Shown here: positions 9,301 through 18,200 of the stretch, one piece after another
Layout of the letters: each line of letters begins with the position of its first letter
How positions within the stretch are numbered: position 1 is the first letter of the stretch
Assembly (NCBI RefSeq): GCF_024704835.1
Contig: NZ_JAMXBE010000018.1
Span: 16,829 to 80,828, forward strand
Reading direction: 5' to 3'
Length of the DNA stretch: 64,000 bases
Source: Parapedobacter tibetensis
GTDB lineage: Bacteria > Bacteroidota > Bacteroidia > Sphingobacteriales > Sphingobacteriaceae
Position numbers and translations under genes: made by a program
The notes under the pieces: generated by a model
Databases searched by the model: none
What the model was told of the DNA's origin: nothing
What the model saw: the letters and a program-made list of their open reading frames with translations, nothing else

Positions 9301-10737
9301 GTTGGTTGCCACCACGTTCACCTCATGCTTGTTGGCCAATGCAATGAGGCTTTGGTTCACGCGGTCCTCATCTTCCTGACCATGTCGCATCAGCTCGATG
9401 TAAAAATCACTGCCGAATGTGTTTTTCCACCAAACCAAGGCCTCTTCAGCTTGGTTTTCGCCCATGTTGAGGATTTTACTGGGGACTTCGCCATAGAGGT
9501 TGCCGGAGAGGACGATGATATCTTCCTTGTATTGCTCAACAACCTTTCGGTCAATCCGAGGTACATAATAAAACCCTTTGGTATAAGCTATGGACGACAT
9601 TTTGGCCAAGTTATGGTAGCCGCGTTTGTTTTTGGCTAACAATACGATTTGGTAACCATTGTCTTTTCGGGATTTATCCGTGTGGTCTTCGCACACGAAA
9701 AATTCGCAACCCACGATCGGCTTGATGACCGTCTCTGTAGGCGTTTCACCATTTTCGACGGCGGTCTTGTTTTTAGCTTCCGCACCCTTGTTATGGTTGA
9801 GTACACTGCTCACAAAATGGAATGCTCCCATCATGTTGCCATGGTCGGTAATTGCCACAGCCGGCATCCCCTGATCGGCAGCCGCTTTGACCAGGTTTGT
9901 GACGGAAATGGTGGATTGCAATACGGAAAACTGCGTATGGTTATGCAGGTGCACAAAATCCACCTTGGCCATATCCCTTTTGTTGGCCTCAAGCTCCTGT
10001 TTAGAAATATCTGATGCTTGATGGCTTTGTTGGCGTCTGCGGATTTCATCAGACGCAGCCTTGAGGTTGATATGGGTAAGCCCAATGGGCTGTGCAGGTT
10101 GGGGGTGGTTCTTCCTGAATTCAACGAAATAGCCGGTATCTGCCTGCAGTTCCTCAGGCGTGAAGATATCCCGTTTCACCAATTCGAGGAAACAACGCGT
10201 GGTAGCCTCTACGTCAGCCGTAGCATTATGCGCTTCGGAAAAAGGGATACCGAAAAGGTACTGGTGTAATTCAGTAAGGGTGGGCAATTTGAACTTGCCT
10301 CCGCGGCCACCGGGGATTTTGAGCAACTCGGCGGTCACTTCTGTACAAGTGTCCAATATAGGTATACTCGCCAAAGCAGTATCCACACCAAGGCGGTGGA
10401 ACTCACATCCCATGATGTTGATATCGAAGCCAATGTTTTGCCCCACCACAAACTTTGCCTTGGCCAACGCCACATTGAACTTTTCGAGCACTTCTTCCAA
10501 GGCTATGCCTTGTTCGCTGGCCAATTCGGTGGAAATACCATGGATACGCTCTGCATCAAAGGGGATGTTAAACCCATCTGGTCTCACCAGGTAATCCTGA
10601 TGCTCCAAGAGGTTGCCCATCGCATCATGCAATTGCCAAGCGATTTGTATGCATCGTGGCCAGTTGTCGGTATCGGTAATAGGCGCATCCCACCGCTTGG
10701 GAAGGCCTGTCGTTTCGGTGTCAAATATCAAATACAT
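6307..10737 (-). CDS. dnaE: DNA polymerase III alpha subunit with N-terminal 3'-5' exonuclease domain
   Basis: The replicative polymerase, here 1476 residues with proofreading fused on. Residues 1-185 form a DEDDh exonuclease with all catalytic residues visible: DTETTG (6-11), GQNIGFD, and HNATADVEAT. A PHP domain follows (VHLHNHTQFSVL around 265), then the C-family polymerase palm with PDIDIDFDD, the fingers, a helix-hairpin-helix region (GVGAGAVETI) and an OB-fold. I start at 10737 because MYLIFDTETTG is the natural N-terminus; a frame to 10779 adds only 14 unlikely residues. Exonuclease-alpha fusions occur in several Bacteroidota and replace or supplement a separate epsilon subunit. No neighbouring replication genes. 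Confidence 0.95.
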   Translation of the reverse strand: MYLIFDTETTGLPKRWDAPITDTDNWPRCIQIAWQLHDAMGNLLEHQDYLVRPDGFNIPFDAERIHGISTELASEQGIALEEVLEKFNVALAKAKFVVGQNIGFDINIMGCEFHRLGVDTALASIPILDTCTEVTAELLKIPGGRGGKFKLPTLTELHQYLFGIPFSEAHNATADVEATTRCFLELVKRDIFTPEELQADTGYFVEFRKNHPQPAQPIGLTHINLKAASDEIRRRQQSHQASDISKQELEANKRDMAKVDFVHLHNHTQFSVLQSTISVTNLVKAAADQGMPAVAITDHGNMMGAFHFVSSVLNHNKGAEAKNKTAVENGETPTETVIKPIVGCEFFVCEDHTDKSRKDNGYQIVLLAKNKRGYHNLAKMSSIAYTKGFYYVPRIDRKVVEQYKEDIIVLSGNLYGEVPSKILNMGENQAEEALVWWKNTFGSDFYIELMRHGQEDEDRVNQSLIALANKHEVNVVATNNTYYINKADAHAHDILLCVKDGEKLTTPKGRGRGFRFGLPNDEYYFKSGEEMRKDFVDLPEAILNIQEILDKIEPYSLYRDVLLPKFGIPNEFQVDEDKLDGGKRGENKYLRHLTYVGAEKRYPEITPEIRERLDFELKTIENTGYPGYFLIVQDFIAEARKLDVSVGPGRGSAAGSAVAYCLGITNIDPIAYDLLFERFLNPDRVSMPDIDIDFDDEGRGRVMDYVINKYGANQVAQIITYGTMAAKSSIRDTARVLDLPLFEADKIAKLIPNLKLNKIFSMDAQALKSALRSEELENVQQLVSIAGGTGVEAETIRQAKILEGSLRNTGIHACGVIITPDDITNFVPVATAKDSDLYVTQFDNSVVESAGLLKMDFLGLKTLTLIKDTVKIVKLRHGIELNPDEFPIDDQKTYELFQRGETIGIFQYESPGMQKHMKDLKPTVFGDLIAMNALYRPGPMEYIPSFIRRKHGHEPIAYDLEACEEYLKETYGITVYQEQVMLLSQKLANFTKGEADVLRKAMGKKQRDVLDKMKPRFIEQAAANGHSAKVLEKIWKDWEAFASYAFNKSHSTCYAWVAYQTAYLKAHYPAEYMAAVLSNNMNDIKQVTFFMEECKRMGLQVLGPDVNESFYKFAVNEQNAIRFGMGAVKGVGAGAVETIVQNREDSPYKSIFDLARRIDLRAANKKAFESLAYAGGFDCFPGTHRAQYFHADGDGGTALEKALKYSAKYKENENSAQVSLFGDSSEIQIPEPTLPVCPEWGLIEKLKYEKDVIGIYLTSHPLDNYRFEIDHFCQHPVRLLTFIDKVKGLEIDDEVRMEFNKIKNRELIIGGMVTAANHRITKNGKPFGVMMLEDYTDSYEIALFGEDYVKMKGYLHEGYFIQVRGVIQERYRQVGNWGFEVKSMQLLSDLRDKLAKCITIQIPLHELDDDFVSRIKHIVHANMEQHENKTCQLRFAVRDFDAEISIEMPSKGVKISPSNDFIEALTEMNGVNYKLN

Positions 10738-10891
10738 CGCTTGCCTCAAAAAAACCGGTTGGGTAAACGAATTACCCAAACAAACTTACGGTTTTTTAAA
10801 AGGAAAGCCTAATGAGATCATGGGCTTTAATCAGGAGGATACGCCAATTGGTTGTGTTTATACGGATTAGGTTTTCCACATTTAAGATTAT

Positions 10892-10944
10892 AACCTCGCA
10901 GGTTTGTGCGCAGTTATCGCACTGGAGTACCTGCGAGGTTTTGG
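10892..10944. terminator. Hairpin/terminator between dnaE and the DinB-like gene
   Basis: A perfect 12-bp inverted repeat, AACCTCGCAGGT at 10892-10903 and ACCTGCGAGGTT at 10929-10940, has partly paired interior sequence and is followed by TTGGGTATTTT. It lies just after the stop of the 10954-11595 minus-strand gene. The arm resembles the hairpin at 31093-31118. Confidence 0.55.
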
Positions 10945-10953
10945 GTATTTTAT

Positions 10954-11595
10954 TTAGTTTGTAGGAAAACCATCGGTCGCCTTCACCTCCTCAATTTGCA
11001 AGGTGTGGCGCGCGGTATGGCCAGCAATGAAAAGCAACCAATGATAGGCATCCGTAGCCCCGAAAGGGGAGTCGCTGATGTGATTGCGCAGGTCATCGAT
11101 GGATACCTTTTCAATGAGCGCCAGTATTTCGGCCCGTTGGTTAGTTAAATCATCCAACGCGGTTTTCTGATCGGTGTATATTCCTTTAGGTTGCAGCCCT
11201 TCGGATGCCTTGACCTTGGAACTGCGGTCCGTGATGCCATCAATGATTTTTTGGTCGGTCACTTCTACCTCATTTCTCCGTTCCGGATTGGCCGGCTTAT
11301 CAAGCGATTCCTTGGTCATGTCGAAGAGCATTTTCTCGGTCAGGATAATGTGTTCCAAGCACTGGCTTATCGACCATTCCTCAGCAGAGGGCTTGTATTG
11401 CAGTTGAGCCTCACTCAGGTTTTCGACGCTTTTTTGTAAATCATTCCCGGTTTTGCGGTAATAATCCCGCAGGAAGGCCTTGTCGTTTTGCAGTAAAACA
11501 AAACTGCTGTGCGTGTGATCCGCAGGATGGTTTACCTCTTTCGAAGTAAATGAAAAGGCCAAAAAGGCCATGAACATAAGCAATAGCTGTTTCAT
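10954..11595 (-). CDS. Secreted DinB-superfamily protein
   Basis: 213 residues. Residues 1-20 are a hydrophobic signal peptide, and the rest is a four-helix DinB-like fold. The superfamily binds a metal through three histidines and includes thiol-dependent enzymes; here candidate ligands are the His in CLEHII and the two in GHTARHTLQIEEV near the C-terminus. The ATG at 11595 was chosen because it begins a proper signal peptide; the 24 extra residues of the longer frame do not look coded. Substrate unknown. It stands alone with a hairpin downstream and lies divergent from amt. Confidence 0.8.
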   Translation of the reverse strand: MKQLLLMFMAFLAFSFTSKEVNHPADHTHSSFVLLQNDKAFLRDYYRKTGNDLQKSVENLSEAQLQYKPSAEEWSISQCLEHIILTEKMLFDMTKESLDKPANPERRNEVEVTDQKIIDGITDRSSKVKASEGLQPKGIYTDQKTALDDLTNQRAEILALIEKVSIDDLRNHISDSPFGATDAYHWLLFIAGHTARHTLQIEEVKATDGFPTN

Positions 11596-11928
11596 GATGT
11601 TAAACGGTTTAATACATAGCGGGTTATTCCGCCATGATACAAATATAAGGTTAATCACAAAAATCAATAGGGGGGATTGAGACTTTATAGCGGGTACAAT
11701 GCGACAACTTGACGTGCGTATTTAGTTGAATAATAATTTTATTAAATTTTCTATTTATCTTGAAAATAATTCAAAAAAATAAACATTTTATTGATAAATT
11801 TATATTTATATGCTACTTTTGTCTTTAATTAATCGCTAATCAAACAAAATAAGCTGTCAAATCAGAGTTTTTATGAAAATTCTGGGATAACGACTGGCTT
11901 GTTGGAGTATTAAATTGCTACATAACTA
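11596..11928. other. AT-rich divergent intergenic region upstream of amt
   Basis: 333 bases between the DinB-like gene and amt, very AT-rich from 11720 to 11830. It contains the amt promoter described separately. I see no open frame or RNA gene in it. The 5' untranslated region of amt would be about 100 bases. Confidence 0.6.
11791..11821 (+). promoter_or_regulatory. Putative amt promoter
   Basis: TTG at 11791-11793 and TACTTTTG at 11814-11821, spaced by 20 bases, fit the Bacteroidota housekeeping pattern (TTTG-N19/21-TAnnTTTG). Confidence 0.65.
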
Positions 11929-13239
11929 ATGAAATCAAAAAAATCTACGATTCCTTTTATTTTGCTCGTCATTGTCGTCCTATTGGCGCTGTTTTATCCT
12001 GGAATGCCTATCGATGGTGACAACGAATATGATACCGCCGACATCGCTTGGATGTTGACCTCCACAGCTTTGGTGTTGATTATGACACCAGGTCTAGCTT
12101 TTTTCTATGGCGGTATGGTCAAGAAGAAAAACGTAATTTCCACCATGCTCCAAAGCTTTATCTGTATGGCTGTGGTAGCGGTCGTATGGGTGGTATTTGG
12201 TTTCAGCTTGGTATTTGGAGAGTCTGTTGGCGGCATCATAGGCAATCCAGCCACTTACTTTATGTTTGAAGGGGTGCTAGGTGGGCCTAATTGGCCTGGA
12301 GCGCCCACCATTCCTTTTGTTTTATTTGCGATGTATCAACTCAAGTTTGCCATCATTACCCCGGCCTTGATTACGGGAGCTTTTGCCGAGCGGATAAAAT
12401 TTACATCCTATGTGTTGTTTATTTGCTTGTTTTTTGTATTCATATATGCCCCGCTCGCTCACGCTACTTGGCATCCCGATGGGCTATTGGCCGGTATGGG
12501 GGTGCTCGATTTCGCGGGGGGCACGGTGGTGCACATGTCTGCTGGTGTCACGGCATTGGCCTCGGCCCTTTACCTCAAACAGGGCTACTCGAACGGGGGA
12601 CATAACCCTGCGCGAATTACCTATGTAATATTAGGTACGGGCTTGCTATGGTTTGGATGGTTCGGGTTCAATGCCGGCTCCGCATTTGAAGCAAGTGATT
12701 TGGCAGCTACCGCATTGGCCACCACCAGCACCGCCTCCGCCGCTGCCGCCTTGGCATGGATATTTTTCGATGCTGCAAGGGGTAAAAAGCCCACCGCCAT
12801 GGGCGTATGCATCGGGGTAGTGGTTGGCTTGGTTGCCATCACACCTGCAGCAGGTTTTGTAACGGTGCCCCATTCGTTGATTATCGGGGTGGTCGCGTCC
12901 ATTATCAGCAGGTTAGTAGTCGAATGGCGCACCCATTCACGGGTGGACGACACGCTGGATGTGTTTCCAAGCCATGGTGTGGGTGGCATGGTGGGGATGC
13001 TGTTTACAGGGGTTTTCGCTACGCATACTATAAATGAAGCGGTGGAGACTGATGGGTTGTTTTTCGGGGAGACCGGTCTTTTCATTGCGCATGTCATCGG
13101 CTTAGTTGGCGCTGCCGTCTTCACGTTTGTGATGGCGTTTGCTTTGTTGAAAGTTACCGACCTGATCAGTAAATTGCGTGTATCCCCGGAAGAGGAAGAA
13201 ATGGGGCTGGATATCAGCCAGCATGGGGAGACACTGTAA
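11929..13239 (+). CDS. amt: Ammonium transporter
   Basis: Inner-membrane Amt/Rh-family channel, 436 residues with about 12 hydrophobic segments. An N-terminal helix precedes DTADIAWMLTSTALVLIMTPGLAFFYGG, the family signature region (residues about 36-63). Conserved stretches GFNAGSA and DDTLDVFPSHGVGGMVGMLFTG carry the pore histidine region. The C-terminal cytoplasmic tail is short. No glnK/PII gene is adjacent, which is unusual compared with many bacteria but cannot be interpreted from this window alone. A promoter-like element lies about 110 bases upstream. Confidence 0.95.
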   Translation: MKSKKSTIPFILLVIVVLLALFYPGMPIDGDNEYDTADIAWMLTSTALVLIMTPGLAFFYGGMVKKKNVISTMLQSFICMAVVAVVWVVFGFSLVFGESVGGIIGNPATYFMFEGVLGGPNWPGAPTIPFVLFAMYQLKFAIITPALITGAFAERIKFTSYVLFICLFFVFIYAPLAHATWHPDGLLAGMGVLDFAGGTVVHMSAGVTALASALYLKQGYSNGGHNPARITYVILGTGLLWFGWFGFNAGSAFEASDLAATALATTSTASAAAALAWIFFDAARGKKPTAMGVCIGVVVGLVAITPAAGFVTVPHSLIIGVVASIISRLVVEWRTHSRVDDTLDVFPSHGVGGMVGMLFTGVFATHTINEAVETDGLFFGETGLFIAHVIGLVGAAVFTFVMAFALLKVTDLISKLRVSPEEEEMGLDISQHGETL

Positions 13240-13441
13240 CGGAGTGATGAAGTCCAGAAGTCAGAAAGACCGAAAATCAGGAAGTCTGCAAGTAAAGGAA
13301 AGGTATCTTTGCGGGAAGCGAAGCGTCTTTGCGGGCTTTGCGTGAAAGGAGTCGGGAAGACCGAAAGTTGGGAAGTAGTGTGGCCGTATAAAAATAGCAA
13401 TAAAACCAAAAACACAAAAAAATAAATACATAAAAATTGTG

Positions 13442-13449
13442 TATCTTTG
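13442..13449 (+). promoter_or_regulatory. -7 promoter element of the purF-like gene
   Basis: TATCTTTG matches TAnnTTTG exactly, 18 bases ahead of the ATG. No clear TTTG is found at the -33 position. A transcript from here would have a leader of only about 10 bases. Confidence 0.45.
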
Positions 13450-13466
13450 CGTCCTCAAAACACAAC

Positions 13467-15380
13467 ATGAGTGACGCTATCAAACATGAGTGCGGTATCG
13501 CACTGATTCGCCTGCTAAAACCCCTTTCATATTATCAGGAAAAGTACGGTACGGCCCTATACGGCATCAATAAGTTATATTTATTGATGGAAAAACAGCA
13601 TAACCGTGGACAGGACGGAGCCGGTATTGCTACCATCAAACTCAATGTAAAACCCGGAAACCGCTACATCAGTCGTTACCGGTCCATGGCGCCAAACGCG
13701 GTGGCCGATATTTTTGAGTATGTACAGCGGAAATTCGCAACCGTGCAGCGCACCTACCCAGATCGATTTGCAGATAGTCAATGGCTCAAGGAAAATGTGA
13801 GTTTTACCGGAGAAGTGCTGATGGGACACCTGAGGTATGGCACACACGGCAAAAACAGCATCGAAAGCTGCCATCCATTTTTGCGTCAAAACAATTGGAT
13901 GACACGTAACCTTGTGATAGCCGGCAATTTCAACATGACCAATGTGGATGAATTGCTTGAGCAGCTATATGAATTGGGCCAGCACCCAAAGGAAAGGGCA
14001 GACACCGTCACAGTATTGGAAAAGATCGGCCACTTCCTGGATTCCGAGAACCAAGAACTGTTCGACAAATTCAAGCTTGAAGGCAACCACAGTAACATCG
14101 ATATCAGTGGATTGATTGCTGATAACCTCGATGTGGCTCGGATTTTGCGCAAATCGGCAAAGACCTGGGATGGGGGATATACCATCAGTGGAATATTGGG
14201 TCATGGCGATGCTTTTGTGATGCGTGATCCAGTGGGCATCAGACCGGCATACTACTACATCAATGACGAAATGGTGGTGGTCACCTCCGAGAGGCCCGCC
14301 ATCCAAACCGCATTCGATGTGAAGTTTGAAGAGATCAACGAGATCAAACCGGGCTATGCATTGATTATAAAAAAAGACGGTACCATTACCGAGGAGATGT
14401 TCAGGGAACCCGTGGAAAAGAAGGCGTGCTCGTTTGAACGGATTTACTTTTCACGGGGCAGTGATGCAGCCATCTATCAGGAACGGAAGTATTTAGGTAG
14501 ATTATTATGCCCGCAAGTACTGGATGCGATTGACCGTGATATTAAAAACACGGTGTTTTCATACATCCCAAACACGGCGGAAGTGGCTTTCTATGGCCTC
14601 GAAGAGGGTATCAATGAATATGTTCGCAACTTGCAGAAGGATACCCTGCTGAACAGGGCAGATAAGATTTCTGATAAAGAGTTGGACGATATGCTGAGTA
14701 TCGCACCCCGATTTGAAAAGCTAAATATCAAAGACGCCAAGCTCCGGACATTTATTACACAGGATGCCGACCGACAGGACATGGTACAGCATGTGTATGA
14801 TACGACCTATGGTGTGGTAAAGAGCCATGTGGATACCATCGTGGCGGTAGACGACTCGATTGTGAGGGGCACCACCCTTAAACAAAGTATCTTGACCATT
14901 CTCGACCGGCTACATCCCAAAAAAATCGTTATCGTTTCCTCCGCACCGCAAATCCGCTACCCCGATTGCTACGGCATTGATATGTCGCGCATGGGTGAAT
15001 TCGTGGCCTTCGAGGCAGCGGTTTCCTTGTTATACAAGCACGGGATGGGTGAGGTTGTAGAAGAAGTATACAGAAAATGCCTAACATCATTGGAAATGCC
15101 CAAGGAAGAAGTGGAAAATTACGTGAAGGCCGTGTATGCGCCATTCACGGATGAAGAGATTTCCAAGGAAATAGCGGGCATCATTCGCGGAACGCATATT
15201 AAAGCCGATGTGGAGGTTATATACCAAAAACTGGATAACCTGCATATCGCGTGCCCCGGCCATAAGGGAGATTGGTATTTTTCCGGCGATTACCCAACCC
15301 CAGGAGGCAACAGGGTAGTCAACAGGGCATATATGAACTGGGTGGAAGGCAAGAATGTACGCGCGTATTTTAGCGCTTAG
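13467..15380 (+). CDS. purF: Amidophosphoribosyltransferase-like protein (long Bacteroidota type)
   Basis: Class II glutamine amidotransferase joined to a type I phosphoribosyltransferase. The classical reaction makes phosphoribosylamine from PRPP and glutamine at the start of purine synthesis. At 637 residues it is about 130 longer than ordinary PurF. Cys9 in HECGI is the expected N-terminal nucleophile after a short propeptide; GQDGAGIA and the PRPP loop VDDSIVRGTT are intact. The extra length lies between and after the domains, including a C-terminal ACPGHKGDWYF segment. The ATG at 13467 is used because the earlier in-frame start adds ten residues before the propeptide. Bacteroidota often encode this long form as well as a standard PurF, so its exact role is uncertain. 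Confidence 0.8.
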   Translation: MSDAIKHECGIALIRLLKPLSYYQEKYGTALYGINKLYLLMEKQHNRGQDGAGIATIKLNVKPGNRYISRYRSMAPNAVADIFEYVQRKFATVQRTYPDRFADSQWLKENVSFTGEVLMGHLRYGTHGKNSIESCHPFLRQNNWMTRNLVIAGNFNMTNVDELLEQLYELGQHPKERADTVTVLEKIGHFLDSENQELFDKFKLEGNHSNIDISGLIADNLDVARILRKSAKTWDGGYTISGILGHGDAFVMRDPVGIRPAYYYINDEMVVVTSERPAIQTAFDVKFEEINEIKPGYALIIKKDGTITEEMFREPVEKKACSFERIYFSRGSDAAIYQERKYLGRLLCPQVLDAIDRDIKNTVFSYIPNTAEVAFYGLEEGINEYVRNLQKDTLLNRADKISDKELDDMLSIAPRFEKLNIKDAKLRTFITQDADRQDMVQHVYDTTYGVVKSHVDTIVAVDDSIVRGTTLKQSILTILDRLHPKKIVIVSSAPQIRYPDCYGIDMSRMGEFVAFEAAVSLLYKHGMGEVVEEVYRKCLTSLEMPKEEVENYVKAVYAPFTDEEISKEIAGIIRGTHIKADVEVIYQKLDNLHIACPGHKGDWYFSGDYPTPGGNRVVNRAYMNWVEGKNVRAYFSA

Positions 15381-15404
15381 TTGGTTATCGGCGGTCAGTT
15401 CTAT

Positions 15405-16379
15405 TTACATATCCAATAATTCCCTTACCTTTTTCTCATCGACGGACATTTGATCCACTAATTCTTGCATGGTCTCAAACCATTGGTCGTGCCGGATGAA
15501 ATGAAGGAACTTCACACGTAGTGTTTTGCCGTAAATATCCCCTTGGAAGTCGAAGAGATGTACTTCAATGCTTCTACTTACACCATCGACGGTAGGTCGG
15601 GTACCGATATACCCCATCCCTTTGACAATGTGTTCAGGTATGTTCGGACGGTAAGGCCCTGTTTTGATTTCCTTTGGCTCAATGATGGCTGCCTCCACGG
15701 CATATATGCCGTAGGCGGGGATGAGCTTATGGTTCTCCTGCACTTGGAGATTGGCCGTAGGATAGCCGATACCCCTTCCCAATTGATTGCCCCTGATGAT
15801 CCTGCCCGTTAATAGGAACGGATATCCTAAATAGCTGTTTGCCGTATCAATGTCGCCTTTGATAAGTGCCTCCCGTATTTTGGTGGATGACACGGCTACA
15901 TCATTAATATCCTGCTCAGGGATCTGTTCCACCTCGTAGCCATAGATTTCGGCATGCTTGAGCAAATCCTTGAGCGATCCTTCACGGTCCTTGCCAAACT
16001 GATGGTCATAACCGATAACGATTTTTTTGGTGCCAATTTTGCCCACCAGCACCTCGCGGATATATTCTTCGGGCGACTGGTTTGAAAAATCACGGGTAAA
16101 TGGGGTGATGATGAGGTGGTCTATACCGGCATCTGCCAGCAGTTGTACTTTTTCCTCGATATCACTGATGATCCGTAGGCTGTCGTCCTCCGGGTGCAGA
16201 ATCATGCGGGGATGTGGAAAAAAGGTAAGCAATACCGTTTCGCCGTTGATATTCCTAGCGCATTCCTTTAATGTGCTCAATATTTTTTGATGACCGATAT
16301 GTACACCATCAAAGGTGCCAATGGTGACCACTGCATTATCCAAAGGGATAAAATCTTCAAGGTCTCTATAAATGTTCAT
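15405..16379 (-). CDS. ribF: Bifunctional riboflavin kinase / FAD synthetase
   Basis: Converts riboflavin to FMN and then FAD. The 324-residue protein has the N-terminal FAD synthetase (nucleotidyltransferase) domain with TIGTFDGVHIGHQ at about 20-32 and the VIGYDHQFG loop. The C-terminal flavokinase domain has GRGIGYPTANL. Last gene of the minus-strand cluster ftsX-DUF3098-uppP-truB-ribF; it follows truB after 55 bases, a pairing (truB-ribF) common in bacteria. It converges on the purF-like gene with only 24 bases between stops and no obvious terminator hairpin. Confidence 0.96.
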   Translation of the reverse strand: MNIYRDLEDFIPLDNAVVTIGTFDGVHIGHQKILSTLKECARNINGETVLLTFFPHPRMILHPEDDSLRIISDIEEKVQLLADAGIDHLIITPFTRDFSNQSPEEYIREVLVGKIGTKKIVIGYDHQFGKDREGSLKDLLKHAEIYGYEVEQIPEQDINDVAVSSTKIREALIKGDIDTANSYLGYPFLLTGRIIRGNQLGRGIGYPTANLQVQENHKLIPAYGIYAVEAAIIEPKEIKTGPYRPNIPEHIVKGMGYIGTRPTVDGVSRSIEVHLFDFQGDIYGKTLRVKFLHFIRHDQWFETMQELVDQMSVDEKKVRELLDM

Positions 16380-16434
16380 CTAGAAACTGTTTGTGCAAAG
16401 GTAAAAGTTTTCAGTGGCTTATGCATTCAGGGCT

Positions 16435-17154
16435 TCAATCGTTAGCGGCAGCTTTCGTCTCCCGTATGTGTTTGACCAAATCGGCCACTTGCCAAGCGTT
16501 TTCTACTTGGAAATTTCCACTTTTTGTCCTTCTCAGACTGCTTAAGTGGCCACCATTACCCATGACCTTACCAAAGTCGTGAGCCAACGAACGAATGTAG
16601 GTGCCCTTACTGCATACCACCCTAAACTCGACATCAGGCAAGGCAATGCTCACCACCTCGAATTCACGGATTTGAACGATACGTGATTTGATATTAACTA
16701 TTTCACCGCGTCGGGCCTTTTCGTATACACGCTCCCCATCTATTTTTACCGCCGAATGTGCAGGGGGTATTTGTTCGATTTCACCTACAAAGGATGCTGC
16801 TGTTTCCGCAATCATTTCATTGGTGATGCCTGAAATATCAAACCGCTGGTCTATCTCGCGCTCCAAATCATAGGATGGGGTGGTGGCCCCCAAGGTGATG
16901 GTGCCTGTATATTCTTTTTCTTGAGCTTGGAATTCTTCAATTCTTTTCGTGAATTTACCCGTGCATAGGATAAGCAGGCCAGTAGCCAAGGGGTCGAGCG
17001 TGCCCGCGTGGCCTACCTTTACTTTCTGTGGTTTGATGGCATTGCGGATTTTCTGCACAACATCGAAGCTGGTCCATGTGAGTGGTTTATCAATCAACAG
17101 CACCTCGCCCTCGGTAAAATGGAATGGGGTATGATGTGTGGGAGGAAGTTCCAT
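16435..17154 (-). CDS. truB: tRNA pseudouridine synthase B
   Basis: Makes pseudouridine-55 in the T-loop of tRNAs. 239 residues; the catalytic motif GHAGTLDPLATGLL (about 49-62) contains the essential Asp. The KGTYIRSLA motif is also present. The protein is short, lacking an extended C-terminal PUA domain, as usual for Bacteroidota. Its ATG overlaps the uppP stop by one base (TAATG), implying translational coupling. Confidence 0.96.
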   Translation of the reverse strand: MELPPTHHTPFHFTEGEVLLIDKPLTWTSFDVVQKIRNAIKPQKVKVGHAGTLDPLATGLLILCTGKFTKRIEEFQAQEKEYTGTITLGATTPSYDLEREIDQRFDISGITNEMIAETAASFVGEIEQIPPAHSAVKIDGERVYEKARRGEIVNIKSRIVQIREFEVVSIALPDVEFRVVCSKGTYIRSLAHDFGKVMGNGGHLSSLRRTKSGNFQVENAWQVADLVKHIRETKAAAND

Positions 17155-17948
17155 TATAAGATTTGCAGGCTGTGCCCACTTAGCAACATGGCAATGATAA
17201 TGCCGCCCACAATGATTCGATACCAGCCAAATGCCTTAAAGCCGTATTTGGTGACCACACCTATAAAGGACTTGATGGCAATGATGGCCACGACAAAACC
17301 AATCATGTTGCCAATGATAAGCAGGTTGATTTCCTTACTGTCTAACCCATTTCCATTGTCAAAATGACTTTTCAGCTTCAGCACAGTGGCCCCAAACATC
17401 ATTGGAACAGCCAAGAAGAAGGAAAACTCCGCAGCCGCTTTACGGGTGAGGTTCTGTGTCATCCCCCCAATGATCGTGCTTGCGGATCGTGAAGTGCCCG
17501 GTATGAGCGCCAAGCATTGGAATAAACCGATTTTTAGGGCTTGCATGTAACTGATGTCGTCCGAATCATCTATCGTCGGTTTATTGAATAAGCTATCGAT
17601 AAACAATAATACGACACCACCAATAACCAGCATAATGGCTACCGTCAATGGGCTTTCGAGCATGCCATCGATATGGTCGCTGAACAAAAAGCCAAATATG
17701 GATGCAGGTATGGCGGCCACCACGAGTTTATAGTAAAACGTCAGCGAACGGAAAAAGCGCTTATAGTAGAGTGCCAAAACCGAAAGGATGGTGCCAAGCT
17801 GAACGGCAATGGTAAACAATTTGACGAATGGGGTGGGGGGTATCCCCATCAAGGCCGATACGATAATCATATGGCCAGTGGAAGATACGGGTAAAAACTC
17901 CGTGAGGCCTTCGACAATGGCCAACACAATCACTTCAAATAAAGACAT
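17154..17948 (-). CDS. uppP: Undecaprenyl-diphosphate phosphatase
   Basis: BacA/UppP integral membrane phosphatase that recycles the undecaprenyl carrier for cell-wall and surface glycan synthesis; overexpression gives bacitracin resistance in known cases. 264 residues with about eight hydrophobic segments. Signature motifs are EGLTEFLPVSSTGH (13-26) with the conserved Glu, and PGTSRSASTI (around 150) with the key Arg. One-base overlaps on both sides (with DUF3098 and truB) mark a tight operon. Confidence 0.95.
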   Translation of the reverse strand: MSLFEVIVLAIVEGLTEFLPVSSTGHMIIVSALMGIPPTPFVKLFTIAVQLGTILSVLALYYKRFFRSLTFYYKLVVAAIPASIFGFLFSDHIDGMLESPLTVAIMLVIGGVVLLFIDSLFNKPTIDDSDDISYMQALKIGLFQCLALIPGTSRSASTIIGGMTQNLTRKAAAEFSFFLAVPMMFGATVLKLKSHFDNGNGLDSKEINLLIIGNMIGFVVAIIAIKSFIGVVTKYGFKAFGWYRIIVGGIIIAMLLSGHSLQIL

Positions 17949-18187
17949 TAACTGTTCCTGGGGGTTTTAGGTTTTATCAAAATAGCTACCACACCTAACG
18001 CAAAACCCAATACCACCGTAAACGGGGCAAGCGTGATTTTGGTGAAACTATAAATGTCTTCTGTCCCGATCATCAGGATGAATCCGAGTAGAACCACCGC
18101 AATGCTCAGTAAAAACAACTGGTAATTTCGTTTTCCAAATACAAAAGAGACCTTTCCAGGCTGTTGTGGTTTTTTCTGTTGTGACAT
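17948..18187 (-). CDS. DUF3098 family small membrane protein
   Basis: 79 residues with a charged Gln/Lys-rich N-terminus and two membrane helices (about 24-44 and 51-71). Small proteins of this type sit between ftsX and uppP in many Bacteroidota. Its function is not known to me; the conserved position between a division gene and a lipid-carrier phosphatase suggests an envelope role, which is inference. Its stop overlaps the uppP start by one base, and it begins 13 bases after ftsX ends. Confidence 0.85.
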   Translation of the reverse strand: MSQQKKPQQPGKVSFVFGKRNYQLFLLSIAVVLLGFILMIGTEDIYSFTKITLAPFTVVLGFALGVVAILIKPKTPRNS

Positions 18188-18200
18188 AAGCGATATGATA

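Noticed and set aside
12621..13415. 264-codon minus-strand frame over amt
   Set aside because: Shadow of amt, Ser/Thr/Pro-rich and without any recognisable motif.
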